Shown here: positions 1-6,266 of the stretch, in pieces
Layout of the letters: each line of letters opens with the position of its first letter
Position numbering within the stretch: position 1 is the stretch's first letter
NCBI GenBank assembly: GCA_010028495.1
Contig: RHCX01000006.1
Location: 1-36,387 of the forward strand
Length of the DNA: 36,387 nt
From: Nitrososphaeria archaeon
Lineage (GTDB): Archaea > Thermoproteota > Nitrososphaeria > Nitrososphaerales > Nitrosopumilaceae
Direction: 5' to 3'
Notes under the pieces: model-generated
Database searches by the model: none
The model's input: the letters and a program-made list of their open reading frames with translations, nothing else
What the model was told of the DNA's origin: nothing
Made by a program: the position numbers and the translations under genes

Positions 1-405
1 GAAAAACTTAGAAAAGAAATAATGAATGATAATTACAATGGTTGTTGTGTAGATCATGCGCATATTCATGCAGTTCCAGCACAAGTAAATGTCTCAAATG
101 AGCTAAAGAAGGAATTCAAATTCACTAAAATAAAAAAAGTTTCAGAATTAGCAAAAATTGGAAAAAATGGTAATTATCTGTACGTAGATGATATTTCTGG
201 TGATAAACTAGTCTTTGAAGCCAATAGCGTTAGATCACAACACATTAGGTATCTTATTGCAGAAGAGTTGAACGTTCCAGAAAAAGGTGATTGGTACATT
301 TATCCAGGTGAACAGGAAATAAATGCCACAATAAGAAAACTGTCAAAAGAAAAAATGAAAAAGTTTGAAGAGACAATGCTTGTTGTTGGCAAAGATGAAA
401 GATGA
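1..405 (+). CDS. HIT-family nucleotide hydrolase/transferase, 5'-partial
   Basis: The reading frame is open from the first base of the window, so the ATG at 22 is probably internal and the gene starts upstream. The visible part opens with the HIT active-site region CCVDHAHIHAVP (HxHxH), where the central His acts as nucleophile on nucleotide phosphates in this family. The downstream part (RSQHIRYLIAEELN, then an INATIRKL segment) resembles the C-terminal extension of HIT proteins in which a conserved SQ-hRrhIA helix follows the catalytic loop. HIT enzymes act on dinucleoside polyphosphates or nucleotide conjugates; the substrate here is unknown. The 3' end overlaps the next gene by 11 nt, so it belongs to the five-gene cassette. 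The region is visibly more AT-rich than the rest of the window. Family is fairly sure; reaction is not. Confidence 0.8.
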   Translation, partial: EKLRKEIMNDNYNGCCVDHAHIHAVPAQVNVSNELKKEFKFTKIKKVSELAKIGKNGNYLYVDDISGDKLVFEANSVRSQHIRYLIAEELNVPEKGDWYIYPGEQEINATIRKLSKEKMKKFEETMLVVGKDER

Positions 406-1297
406 TAACATAAGTGATTTTCTCCCTCTCACTAATCTGACGGCGCAAGATTTCGATAAAACAATAGCAAAATTAGATGAATTCTGGAAAGCAAAAAGCA
501 TCGCTATCTTGGACAAACTTGGTTTTCATGTATTACCTGGAGCGGCCATTCTGGCTTGGAACGAAAAAATCAGTCTAAAACTACTTAATTATTGCAAAGA
601 AAATAATTGGACTTCAGTTACAATTCGAACAGATAAGGCAAAAGAAACAGGAGAAAACATACCTCGTGGCGGATATCAAGTTCAGATCAACAAATTAGAA
701 ACAGAGATCAAAAAACATCTCAGAAACGGTAGAATTGTTATAGTGCATGAACCAAGAGATCGTTACAAAAATCTTTACGGAATAAATGTGCTATATGATA
801 ACAAGATTCCTACTGAGCTCTATTTTGAAGTGGTAGGACATGGTTTTGAGGTAAGTAATCTTAACAGAGGAGATATTCAACCCCATGAAAAATTAGTAAT
901 AAGGAAAAAGAACGACGAATTTGTTATTTTAAAACGAGATATTATTTCAAATTCTGAATACAAAAATTCTGTCAATCTACGTTATCAACAAATTGGTATC
1001 TCGCTTATGGACCAAACTGTTGAATCTAGCATGTCGAAAAAGAATCTACAAAACTATGGCCGAGCTTTCTTGAAAAAACACGGATATGCTCTATTAAACA
1101 GCACATATGAAAAAATCCCGCTTAACTATATAAAACAAATTTCTCACTCTGTGATTAGATTACCATATAAAATGTCAAAATTGGGGATCACTATTGATCA
1201 ACTAGTTTTATCCATAACAGTTTTTGACTCGGAGCAATTAGTTTATTGGGATATGGTCTTACCAAAACACAAGTACGAAGGTATCAAAGTTGATTAG
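395..1297 (+). CDS. Unrecognised cassette protein, weakly ATP-grasp-like
   Basis: The ORF track starts at 365, but the ATG at 395 (MKDDNISDF) is preferred because it lies just before the HIT stop at 403-405, giving a short translational overlap like the other cassette junctions. The product is about 300 residues, soluble, with no signal peptide or membrane segment. I do not recognise it with certainty. The middle (SIRTD-like VTIRTDKAKE, RGGYQV, then VIVHEPRDRY and ELYFEVVGHGFEVSNLNRGD with PHE) has the spacing of an ATP-grasp fold: a triphosphate-binding part followed by strands carrying Glu/Asp ligands. That is a pattern impression only. Position between a HIT protein and a MazG-like protein suggests work on a nucleotide or nucleotide-activated substrate. 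A structure prediction would settle the fold. Confidence 0.55.
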   Translation: MKDDNISDFLPLTNLTAQDFDKTIAKLDEFWKAKSIAILDKLGFHVLPGAAILAWNEKISLKLLNYCKENNWTSVTIRTDKAKETGENIPRGGYQVQINKLETEIKKHLRNGRIVIVHEPRDRYKNLYGINVLYDNKIPTELYFEVVGHGFEVSNLNRGDIQPHEKLVIRKKNDEFVILKRDIISNSEYKNSVNLRYQQIGISLMDQTVESSMSKKNLQNYGRAFLKKHGYALLNSTYEKIPLNYIKQISHSVIRLPYKMSKLGITIDQLVLSITVFDSEQLVYWDMVLPKHKYEGIKVD

Positions 1298-2105
1298 TTA
1301 TAAGAAAATAGTACCACCTCTTGATGATACAGTAAGCAAAAGTTATGGTCTTTTTGATTGGCAAAGTTTCTTTTCAAATGTTTTCTATTCAAATAATCAA
1401 CGAATAAAACAAACAGGATATAATAACAACCAAGTAGCGTTTCTACGAGGATACGTAGTTTCACACATATCTCAAGATTTAGGTGACTTTGCTGAAGCAT
1501 TAAGAGAATCTGATAACGTAAAACTAAGAACAAAAACAGGCTCTATGTTTGCGTGGATATTTGCACTCGCAAATGAATTAGAAGAAGATTTAGAGGACAT
1601 AATTTACGATAAATATCCAGGGTTTTGTCCATACTGTGGTCATAAGTATCATTGTCAATGCGCGTGGTGGCTTCCATCTCAAATTAAGAAAGGTAAAGAT
1701 AGAATTCACACAAAACCAATTGAAGATAATGAAAGTCCTCACACAAAACCAAACCAACTTTCTGGCTGGATCACGACTTGGGAATTAATTTATGGAAAAA
1801 AATACAAAATTGCAATGACTGTTGCTGATATAATGTACAAACTTCTCGAAGAAGAGGCTGAAATTTTAGAGGAGCTTGATAAAGCTAAAGGAGGCCAATT
1901 GAATAGAGACGAACCATACTATAAAAAATTAACAAGAGAGGTAGCTGATTTTGTATCTTGGTATTTCGCATTACTCTACAAACTTCAGCAAGATCTTCCA
2001 CCGGATCAATTATCAAAAATACTATATGAAAAATTTAAGGATGGTTGTCCGTGGTGTAAAGAACAAATCTGCAAATGTTATCCGAAATGGCTTGAAGAAA
2101 GTTAG
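1290..2105 (+). CDS. Tandem MazG-like nucleotide pyrophosphohydrolase with zinc-knuckle tails
   Basis: TTG start at 1290 overlaps the previous stop by 8 nt. The 271-residue protein contains two copies of a MazG-like all-alpha NTP-pyrophosphatase unit, each ending in a small Cys cluster: CPYCGHKYHCQC near residue 113 and CPWCKEQICKC near residue 252. The second copy keeps the family's metal-binding acids (EEEAEILEEL followed by EVADFVSWYFALL, an ExxE...ExxD arrangement). In the first copy the matching helix reads KTGSMFAWIFALA, so the ExxD pair is gone and that copy is probably structural. MazG-type enzymes hydrolyse NTPs to NMP and pyrophosphate and clear noncanonical or alarmone-like nucleotides. 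This may be a pseudo-dimer with one active site. The 3' end overlaps the next gene by 14 nt. Family call good, substrate unknown. Confidence 0.75.
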   Translation: MISYKKIVPPLDDTVSKSYGLFDWQSFFSNVFYSNNQRIKQTGYNNNQVAFLRGYVVSHISQDLGDFAEALRESDNVKLRTKTGSMFAWIFALANELEEDLEDIIYDKYPGFCPYCGHKYHCQCAWWLPSQIKKGKDRIHTKPIEDNESPHTKPNQLSGWITTWELIYGKKYKIAMTVADIMYKLLEEEAEILEELDKAKGGQLNRDEPYYKKLTREVADFVSWYFALLYKLQQDLPPDQLSKILYEKFKDGCPWCKEQICKCYPKWLEES

Positions 2106-2568
2106 AGGAAAACTGTATCTTCATAGATCTGCGATACAGGAATTAGATGAAAACTTACAATCACAATTTGAAGAAGCTTCTGTGTTACTTCCTAATGAAT
2201 TTGAATGGAATATACTTCGTTTTGATTTAAAATCATACCAAATCTCATTTTTAAAATATGCTGACTTTGAATCAGATCCGCATCCTAGTTTAATTGATTC
2301 AATTACGACGCATGTGGCGACAAGAAGAATAAAACATTGGTTTGCCTCATCAATCAATCCTCCAATATTACATAGAAAAGAAACTTTCATTATGAACAAT
2401 GATCCAAATTTCTATAGGTTTCATCGTTTAACACTACAAGAAGAAGAAGCTGGATTATTAGATCCAAGAATATCACACAAGATTGGTTTCAAAAAACAAT
2501 GGGAAGAATTACTAGAAAGTAAAAATCTTCAGATTATTAATCATCAGCTAGTGCCCCCTGTAAACTAA
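2092..2568 (+). CDS. N-terminal domain of phosphorothioation-associated methyltransferase family, stand-alone
   Basis: The ORF track opens at 1951, deep inside the MazG-like gene; the TTG at 2092 (KKVRGKLYLHRSA) is chosen because homology begins there and it leaves a 14-nt overlap. About 158 residues. Recognisable blocks are GKLYLHRSAIQEL, SDPHPSL, NPPILHRKETF and RLTLQEEEAGLLDP. From memory these are the signature of the N-terminal part of bacterial proteins named 'DNA phosphorothioation-associated putative methyltransferase' (TIGR04096-type), which sit near dnd genes. In those proteins this part is fused to a methyltransferase domain; here it is a separate ORF whose stop overlaps the methyltransferase start (TAATG). 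Its role is not known; it may bind DNA or partner proteins. An upstream start at 2041 (ATG) is possible. Confidence 0.7.
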   Translation: MKKVRGKLYLHRSAIQELDENLQSQFEEASVLLPNEFEWNILRFDLKSYQISFLKYADFESDPHPSLIDSITTHVATRRIKHWFASSINPPILHRKETFIMNNDPNFYRFHRLTLQEEEAGLLDPRISHKIGFKKQWEELLESKNLQIINHQLVPPVN

Positions 2569-3101
2569 TGAATTTCTCTCATAAAACAGCCATTCATAGG
2601 AATAAACCATCATCTACAGTAAGAATGATCGAAAACTTAGGTTATATCAAAAATCAGGTATTTGACTTTGGTTGTGGTACAGGAAAGGATGTCAACTATC
2701 TGAAATCCAAGGGCTTTACTGTCGAGTGTTGGGATCCTTTCTATTTCAAGGAAAACGAACTATCTAACTTCAAATCTAACTCATTTCAAACTATTCTCTG
2801 CACATACGTTTTGAATGTAATTCATAAGAATGAAAGGATTGATGCTATCAAAAATATTAAAAAATTATTGCATAAAGAAGGAGTTGTATTTTTCACTGTG
2901 AGAACAACACAAGATATTCTAGATAAAGCCAAGAATAATTCTTGGAAAAAAAACCTTGACGGATGGATCACTCAAAAGAAAACCTTCCAAAAAGGATTTA
3001 CCTCCGAAGAGCTAGAATCACTAATACGTGATAATGGATTTAGGAATGTCAAAACAGTCTCAAAGAATCCGCTGATTGTACAAGCATCAGAAACTGAATG
3101 A
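2568..3101 (+). CDS. SAM-dependent methyltransferase, Dnd-associated type (C-terminal half of a split protein)
   Basis: 177 residues. Class I Rossmann methyltransferase: motif I is FDFGCGTGKDV near residue 33, followed by GFTVECWDPFYF, the acidic strand that holds the SAM ribose, and by YVLNVIHKNER and a TFQKGFTSEEL segment. The N-terminal HKTAIHRNKPS together with GCGxGxDV and WDPxYF matches, from memory, the methyltransferase domain of the 'DNA phosphorothioation-associated putative methyltransferase' family. Its ATG overlaps the stop of the preceding ORF by one base, so the two halves are probably made together and may form one enzyme. Target (DNA, RNA or small molecule) is unknown; no dnd sulfur-transfer genes are inside the window but the cassette runs off its left edge. 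It is the last gene of the cassette. Confidence 0.8.
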   Translation: MNFSHKTAIHRNKPSSTVRMIENLGYIKNQVFDFGCGTGKDVNYLKSKGFTVECWDPFYFKENELSNFKSNSFQTILCTYVLNVIHKNERIDAIKNIKKLLHKEGVVFFTVRTTQDILDKAKNNSWKKNLDGWITQKKTFQKGFTSEELESLIRDNGFRNVKTVSKNPLIVQASETE

Positions 3102-3282
3102 TAATCTGTTGACAATGTAACTAAGTTCATAAATCCAACATGACATTATAATCGATCTTATTTTTATTAAATCAATTTTCCCTAGATACTCCTACACAAC
3201 GTTTAGTTCTCAATTCACTCAATGTAAAAATACTCTACTCATTATAATGAATTAAAAAATTGGGAGGGTTAGTTCCATACAT

Positions 3283-3300
3283 AGCCTAACGAATTAGGCT
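3283..3300. repeat. Perfect inverted repeat, 7-bp stem with 4-nt loop
   Basis: AGCCTAA-CGAA-TTAGGCT. It lies between convergent genes, so it could end transcription from either side or be a structured 3' end. No U-tract follows directly on either strand, so a terminator role is only possible. Confidence 0.5.
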
Positions 3301-3332
3301 AATATCGTTCAAACTAGCCTCTTGTACTGTAC

Positions 3333-3351
3333 ATGCGGCGAACCGCCGCAT
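3333..3351. repeat. Perfect GC-rich inverted repeat, 8-bp stem with 3-nt loop
   Basis: ATGCGGCG-AAC-CGCCGCAT, standing out as pure GC in an AT-rich spacer. On the plus strand a T-rich run (GAACTTTTTACC) follows within a few bases, which fits a transcription terminator for the cassette. It could instead be a protein-binding or recombination site. Confidence 0.6.
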
Positions 3352-3381
3352 ACATTGAACTTTTTACCATAGTTCATAGAA

Positions 3382-3660
3382 TCAAAATGCCTCATCTCTA
3401 GAATCAGCTTCTTTCGTACGTTCCAGTTCTTTTTCTATAAACGCTAATCTTCTCTCAATCTCTTCAGCCTGTTCATCGTTTATCAATTCCCTACCAACAC
3501 TTATCGTATATGCTATAGTCCTAGCATATCTGATGCATTTTTCCATGTCTTGTTCCTTGTCAAATTCATCCGATAATTTTTTAATAATTCGGTGTAGTAT
3601 TCTGCCATACGAACCTCTTGATTTCCACCGTACGCTGCCTTTAGCACCTGATTCTGTCAT
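3382..3660 (-). CDS. Small coiled-coil hypothetical protein
   Basis: 92 residues starting at ATG 3660, with a TAATAT box about 24 nt upstream on the minus strand, consistent with a leaderless transcript. The N-terminus is basic (KGSVRWKSRGSYGR), the rest is strongly helical and charged, with a likely coiled coil at the C-terminal end (EEIERRLAFIEKELERTKE). No family recognised. The basic start followed by an acidic helix resembles small nucleic-acid-associated proteins, but that is inference. It lies alone between the accessory cassette and core genes and reads convergently to the cassette. Coding looks likely because of the good start, promoter-like box and amphipathic periodicity. Confidence 0.6.
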   Translation of the reverse strand: MTESGAKGSVRWKSRGSYGRILHRIIKKLSDEFDKEQDMEKCIRYARTIAYTISVGRELINDEQAEEIERRLAFIEKELERTKEADSRDEAF

Positions 3661-3924
3661 GCTTTAGATGTGATTATGACATATTAGAGAACAATTATGC
3701 AATTCAAAAAAGATCTGTATCCATTTCCCAAGCAAACTGTACCTATTTTGTGCCTAATCCATGAGTAACCCCCCATATCTTGTAAAAATTACAATTTCCT
3801 ATCTGGTGCGTCCGTTTTGAACAACATATTTGATAATAATTCTGGAATCGTACATAATTCAGGTGTTTGAGGTTGTCGCCAACATACAACCATAGTTGAC
3901 CTTAAGCCTTGGATGCCTGTTTCT
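3661..3924. other. Intergenic region without a supported gene
   Basis: 264 nt upstream of the small coiled-coil gene and downstream of the exported repeat protein. A minus ORF at 3789-4007 crosses it but runs into the exported protein gene in another frame and looks like a shadow. The region includes the palindrome at 3780-3794 and the likely promoter of the 92-residue gene near 3684. Confidence 0.5.
3780..3794. promoter_or_regulatory. Palindromic 15-mer, possible operator
   Basis: TTGTAA-AAA-TTACAA. The same 15-mer, read on the other strand, occurs inside 21038-21054. It sits about 120 nt upstream of the 92-residue gene and downstream of the exported repeat protein. It could be a regulator site or a simple stem in a 3' untranslated region. 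Confidence 0.35.
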
Positions 3925-4878
3925 TTAGTTTCTGCACTTACAGCCAGGTTCGCCGCAAAGACAATACACCTGAAAAGTAAACACCTTGGTCTTGGATGAA
4001 ATTCCATCTGTCACATCGACATATACCAAAAATGTCTTGATGTCATTGAATTCCTTGCTAATCTCATATGATACAGAATAATTTCCTTCAGAGTCTGTCT
4101 CACCCTTGAACTCCTCCAAAACATTTTCCCCATAATCTTCAACTCGAACAAAGACAGTAGCACCAGGAACATTTCCCTCAAAATTCTCCACATGAATGTC
4201 TAGATCTTGCGTGGATCCGCGCCTTACTGCCTTTTGGCCATGTATTGTAACATCAAGGCCTGGGTCTACCTGAGTAGAATCTACAACATTTACTTCCAGA
4301 ACTTTGTTATTCAGCAAATACTGGATAAAATGCAAAAATTCATTGTCATTGATTTTGCCGGCAGACCAAAGCTTTACCGTGGATTTTATCCATAATGGAA
4401 TCGAAGAATTTTTTTGTACATCAAAGTAATATGATTGCAATTCCATTCCATTATGATATCCAGATACCTCGTAGGTACCAATAGGAGAATCATATTGTAT
4501 TGGTATTGATGTGGAATATGCGCCGCTTTGCAAAACCGGTATAGTATATTGAGTTCGCAGACCATCTGGCCTTGTTACAATTAGTGTAACAGAACTAGTT
4601 TGCCCATAATCGCTTACTCGGCCGTTTATTTTGATAAATGCAGTATCGCCATATTTTGGTAGCTCATATTTTGTCTGCACAGCTCGAATCTTTGGAATTT
4701 GAATAATGTCGCGTTTATTCAGGTCTATTAGGGAGCTAACAAAGGAATCATCGTTTACCTTATCCAATGCCCAAAGTCTGATCTTGCTTTTGATTACGTT
4801 TGGGATTTCTTCTGCGTTTGCTACTTGTACTAGCGATAATACCAGTACAGCAGAAAGCAGCAATCCTAGTTTGTACAA
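3925..4878 (-). CDS. Exported surface protein with two IPxWIK-type repeats and Cys-rich tail
   Basis: TTG start at 4878 with an A/T box about 26 nt upstream. 317 residues. A Sec signal peptide (MYKLGLLLSAVLVLSL...ANA) ends near residue 22. Two copies of a helical unit typical of thaumarchaeal exported proteins follow: IPNVIKSKIRLWALDKVNDD near residue 25 and IPLWIKSTVKLWSAGKINDN near residue 163. Between and after them are beta-rich Ig-like or macroglobulin-like segments (a YGDTAFIKINGRVSDYG strand pair; EGNYSVSYEI). The C-terminus is a metal-binding-looking CLCGEPGCKC. No membrane anchor is visible. It probably works at the cell surface, in adhesion or as a processing or binding module; exact role unknown. 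The last base lies close to the palindromic spacer. Confidence 0.8.
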   Translation of the reverse strand: MYKLGLLLSAVLVLSLVQVANAEEIPNVIKSKIRLWALDKVNDDSFVSSLIDLNKRDIIQIPKIRAVQTKYELPKYGDTAFIKINGRVSDYGQTSSVTLIVTRPDGLRTQYTIPVLQSGAYSTSIPIQYDSPIGTYEVSGYHNGMELQSYYFDVQKNSSIPLWIKSTVKLWSAGKINDNEFLHFIQYLLNNKVLEVNVVDSTQVDPGLDVTIHGQKAVRRGSTQDLDIHVENFEGNVPGATVFVRVEDYGENVLEEFKGETDSEGNYSVSYEISKEFNDIKTFLVYVDVTDGISSKTKVFTFQVYCLCGEPGCKCRN

Positions 4879-4923
4879 TACAATACCAAGCCGGTTTTTA
4901 ATAAAAAATCATTCTATCAAATG

Positions 4924-5511
4924 TCAAACTGGTTGAGACCGCCACAAATACCAGGTAGCCACACTTCTATACGGACGCCATTTTTGCGCAATCTTTTCCA
5001 TTTTCTCTTTTTCTGGCAATTCCTCCATGGAATACAATCTTTGAATGCCTTTTTTGAGGCCCAGATCCCCTACTGGTAAGACATCCTGTCTTCCTAGTGA
5101 AAAAATCAAAAACATTTCCGCAGTCCACCTTCCGATTCCTTTGACTTCGGTCAACTCTGCAATGATTTCTTCATCTGTGAGATTTTTCATCAGATGCAAT
5201 CGGAGCTGCTTTGTTTCTATTCTGTGGGACAGATCCTTGATGTAAGAGATTTTCATGTAGGACAGGCCTGCTTTGCGAAGCGTATCATCAGATGTTTCCA
5301 AAACAGCTGCAGGTTTTGGAAATCTACCATATGTTGCACGAAATTTCTTTGATATGGAATCAGCTGCTTTTCCTGAAAGCTGCTGTGTTATAATTGCCTC
5401 AACTAGGGATTCGTATGGATTTTTTGTAATTGGAATATTTGGTTTACCAACCTGATCTATTATTCTAGCTAGTTTCTTGTCTTTTTTGAGATGTCGTATA
5501 GCTGCAGTCAA
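4924..5511 (-). CDS. HhH-GPD DNA glycosylase, AlkA/3-methyladenine type
   Basis: 195 residues, the usual size for a minimal AlkA-like glycosylase without the N-terminal domain of E. coli AlkA. The helix-hairpin-helix is VKGIGRWTAEMFL near residue 124, and the catalytic Asp lies in LPVGDLGLKKG about 20 residues later. An ITQQLSGKAA segment near residue 42 matches the family's first conserved helix. It excises alkylated bases such as 3-methyladenine from DNA as the first step of base excision repair. The ATG overlaps the stop of the upstream kinase gene by 4 nt (ATGA), so it is the last gene of the thpR-cca-kinase operon. Substrate range cannot be read from the sequence. Confidence 0.9.
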   Translation of the reverse strand: MTAAIRHLKKDKKLARIIDQVGKPNIPITKNPYESLVEAIITQQLSGKAADSISKKFRATYGRFPKPAAVLETSDDTLRKAGLSYMKISYIKDLSHRIETKQLRLHLMKNLTDEEIIAELTEVKGIGRWTAEMFLIFSLGRQDVLPVGDLGLKKGIQRLYSMEELPEKEKMEKIAQKWRPYRSVATWYLWRSQPV

Positions 5512-6266
5512 GCCAGCTTGAGAACATCAAGTACTTGATCAAAGCTTTCCTTAGTTCTGTTTTCCTTGTATGTTCGAAGAGAAGAAATGATTTTTTGTTT
5601 TGGTGGAAGCTTGTAAATTCTATTTACCATATTTGCAAGACCAGAGCCAATCAGCATTGCTTGAGATGCAGAGGTGACATTAGATGCTCTTCGTTCAAGG
5701 CTGGCGCTCTCAAAGTCGATCATAGTGATGTTTTTGCCCACGATAACATGCTTGGTTATATTGCTCAACTCCCCGTGGTCAATCCCTGCCTCGTCTAATT
5801 TGTAACAGTCAGTTAATACTTTTTTTATTACGAATTTTAGCTTGGCAGCGCTTCCCCTTCCTTTGAGCTCATCAACCCAGTCATAGATTTTCTTGCCACC
5901 GACAAACTCCATTACGACAAAGTTTTTGCTGCTGGAAATCAGCTTTGGTCCGACTCGCACTTTGTTTGCGGCTGATAACAATACAGTTTCTCCTTTCATA
6001 TCTTTTCTTGGAGAGTCGGTTCTGCGGATTTTTAGTGCAACTTTTTTTGTTCCCTGCTTTGCTAGTACAACAATGCCTGCATAGCCCTTGCCTAAAACAC
6101 AAATCTTGTTAATTGTCATTGGGCCTTCAAATGATACCCCATCGATACGAAGCTGTTTTAGTTCTTTGACTCTGGATTTTATCTGGGCTTTTGTGGCGTG
6201 CGGATAGCCAAGTATTGAAGAATATGGCTCGTTAGCTAGATCATTTACTGGAAAAAATTGTTTCAT
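5508..6266 (-). CDS. Atypical archaeal Ser/Thr kinase-like protein (COG2112-like)
   Basis: 252 residues. An N-terminal segment with ILGYPHATKAQIKSRV precedes a small kinase fold: glycine loop LGKGYAGIVVLA near residue 58, the VAIK-like Lys in KKVALKIRR, a hinge VVMEFVGG, then a catalytic-loop equivalent IDHGELSNITKHV and a metal-binding MIDFESAS. The usual HRD and DFG are thus HGE and DFE, as in atypical RIO/Kae1-associated-type kinases. No membrane segment. It overlaps the end of cca by 26 nt and the glycosylase by 4 nt, so it is co-transcribed with RNA-end enzymes. It may phosphorylate a protein or a small molecule; the target is unknown. Kinase fold is well supported, activity less so because Asp of HRD is replaced. 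Confidence 0.8.
   Translation of the reverse strand: MKQFFPVNDLANEPYSSILGYPHATKAQIKSRVKELKQLRIDGVSFEGPMTINKICVLGKGYAGIVVLAKQGTKKVALKIRRTDSPRKDMKGETVLLSAANKVRVGPKLISSSKNFVVMEFVGGKKIYDWVDELKGRGSAAKLKFVIKKVLTDCYKLDEAGIDHGELSNITKHVIVGKNITMIDFESASLERRASNVTSASQAMLIGSGLANMVNRIYKLPPKQKIISSLRTYKENRTKESFDQVLDVLKLA

Larger units (their letters stand above)
3102..3381. other. Intergenic boundary of the accessory cassette
   Basis: 280 nt between the convergent methyltransferase gene and the small minus-strand gene. No ORF of substance is seen. It holds two compact perfect hairpins (listed separately) and otherwise AT-rich sequence. It marks the change from the AT-rich cassette to core-like composition. 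No tRNA, integrase or direct repeat was recognised here. Confidence 0.6.

Noticed and set aside
1951-2091. Long N-terminal extension of the ORF before TTG 2092
   Set aside because: It lies wholly inside the conserved second MazG-like copy in another frame; family similarity starts after 2092.
3789-4007. 72-residue minus ORF downstream of the exported repeat protein
   Set aside because: It runs over the 3' end of the exported protein gene in another frame and has no domain, start box or plausible composition.
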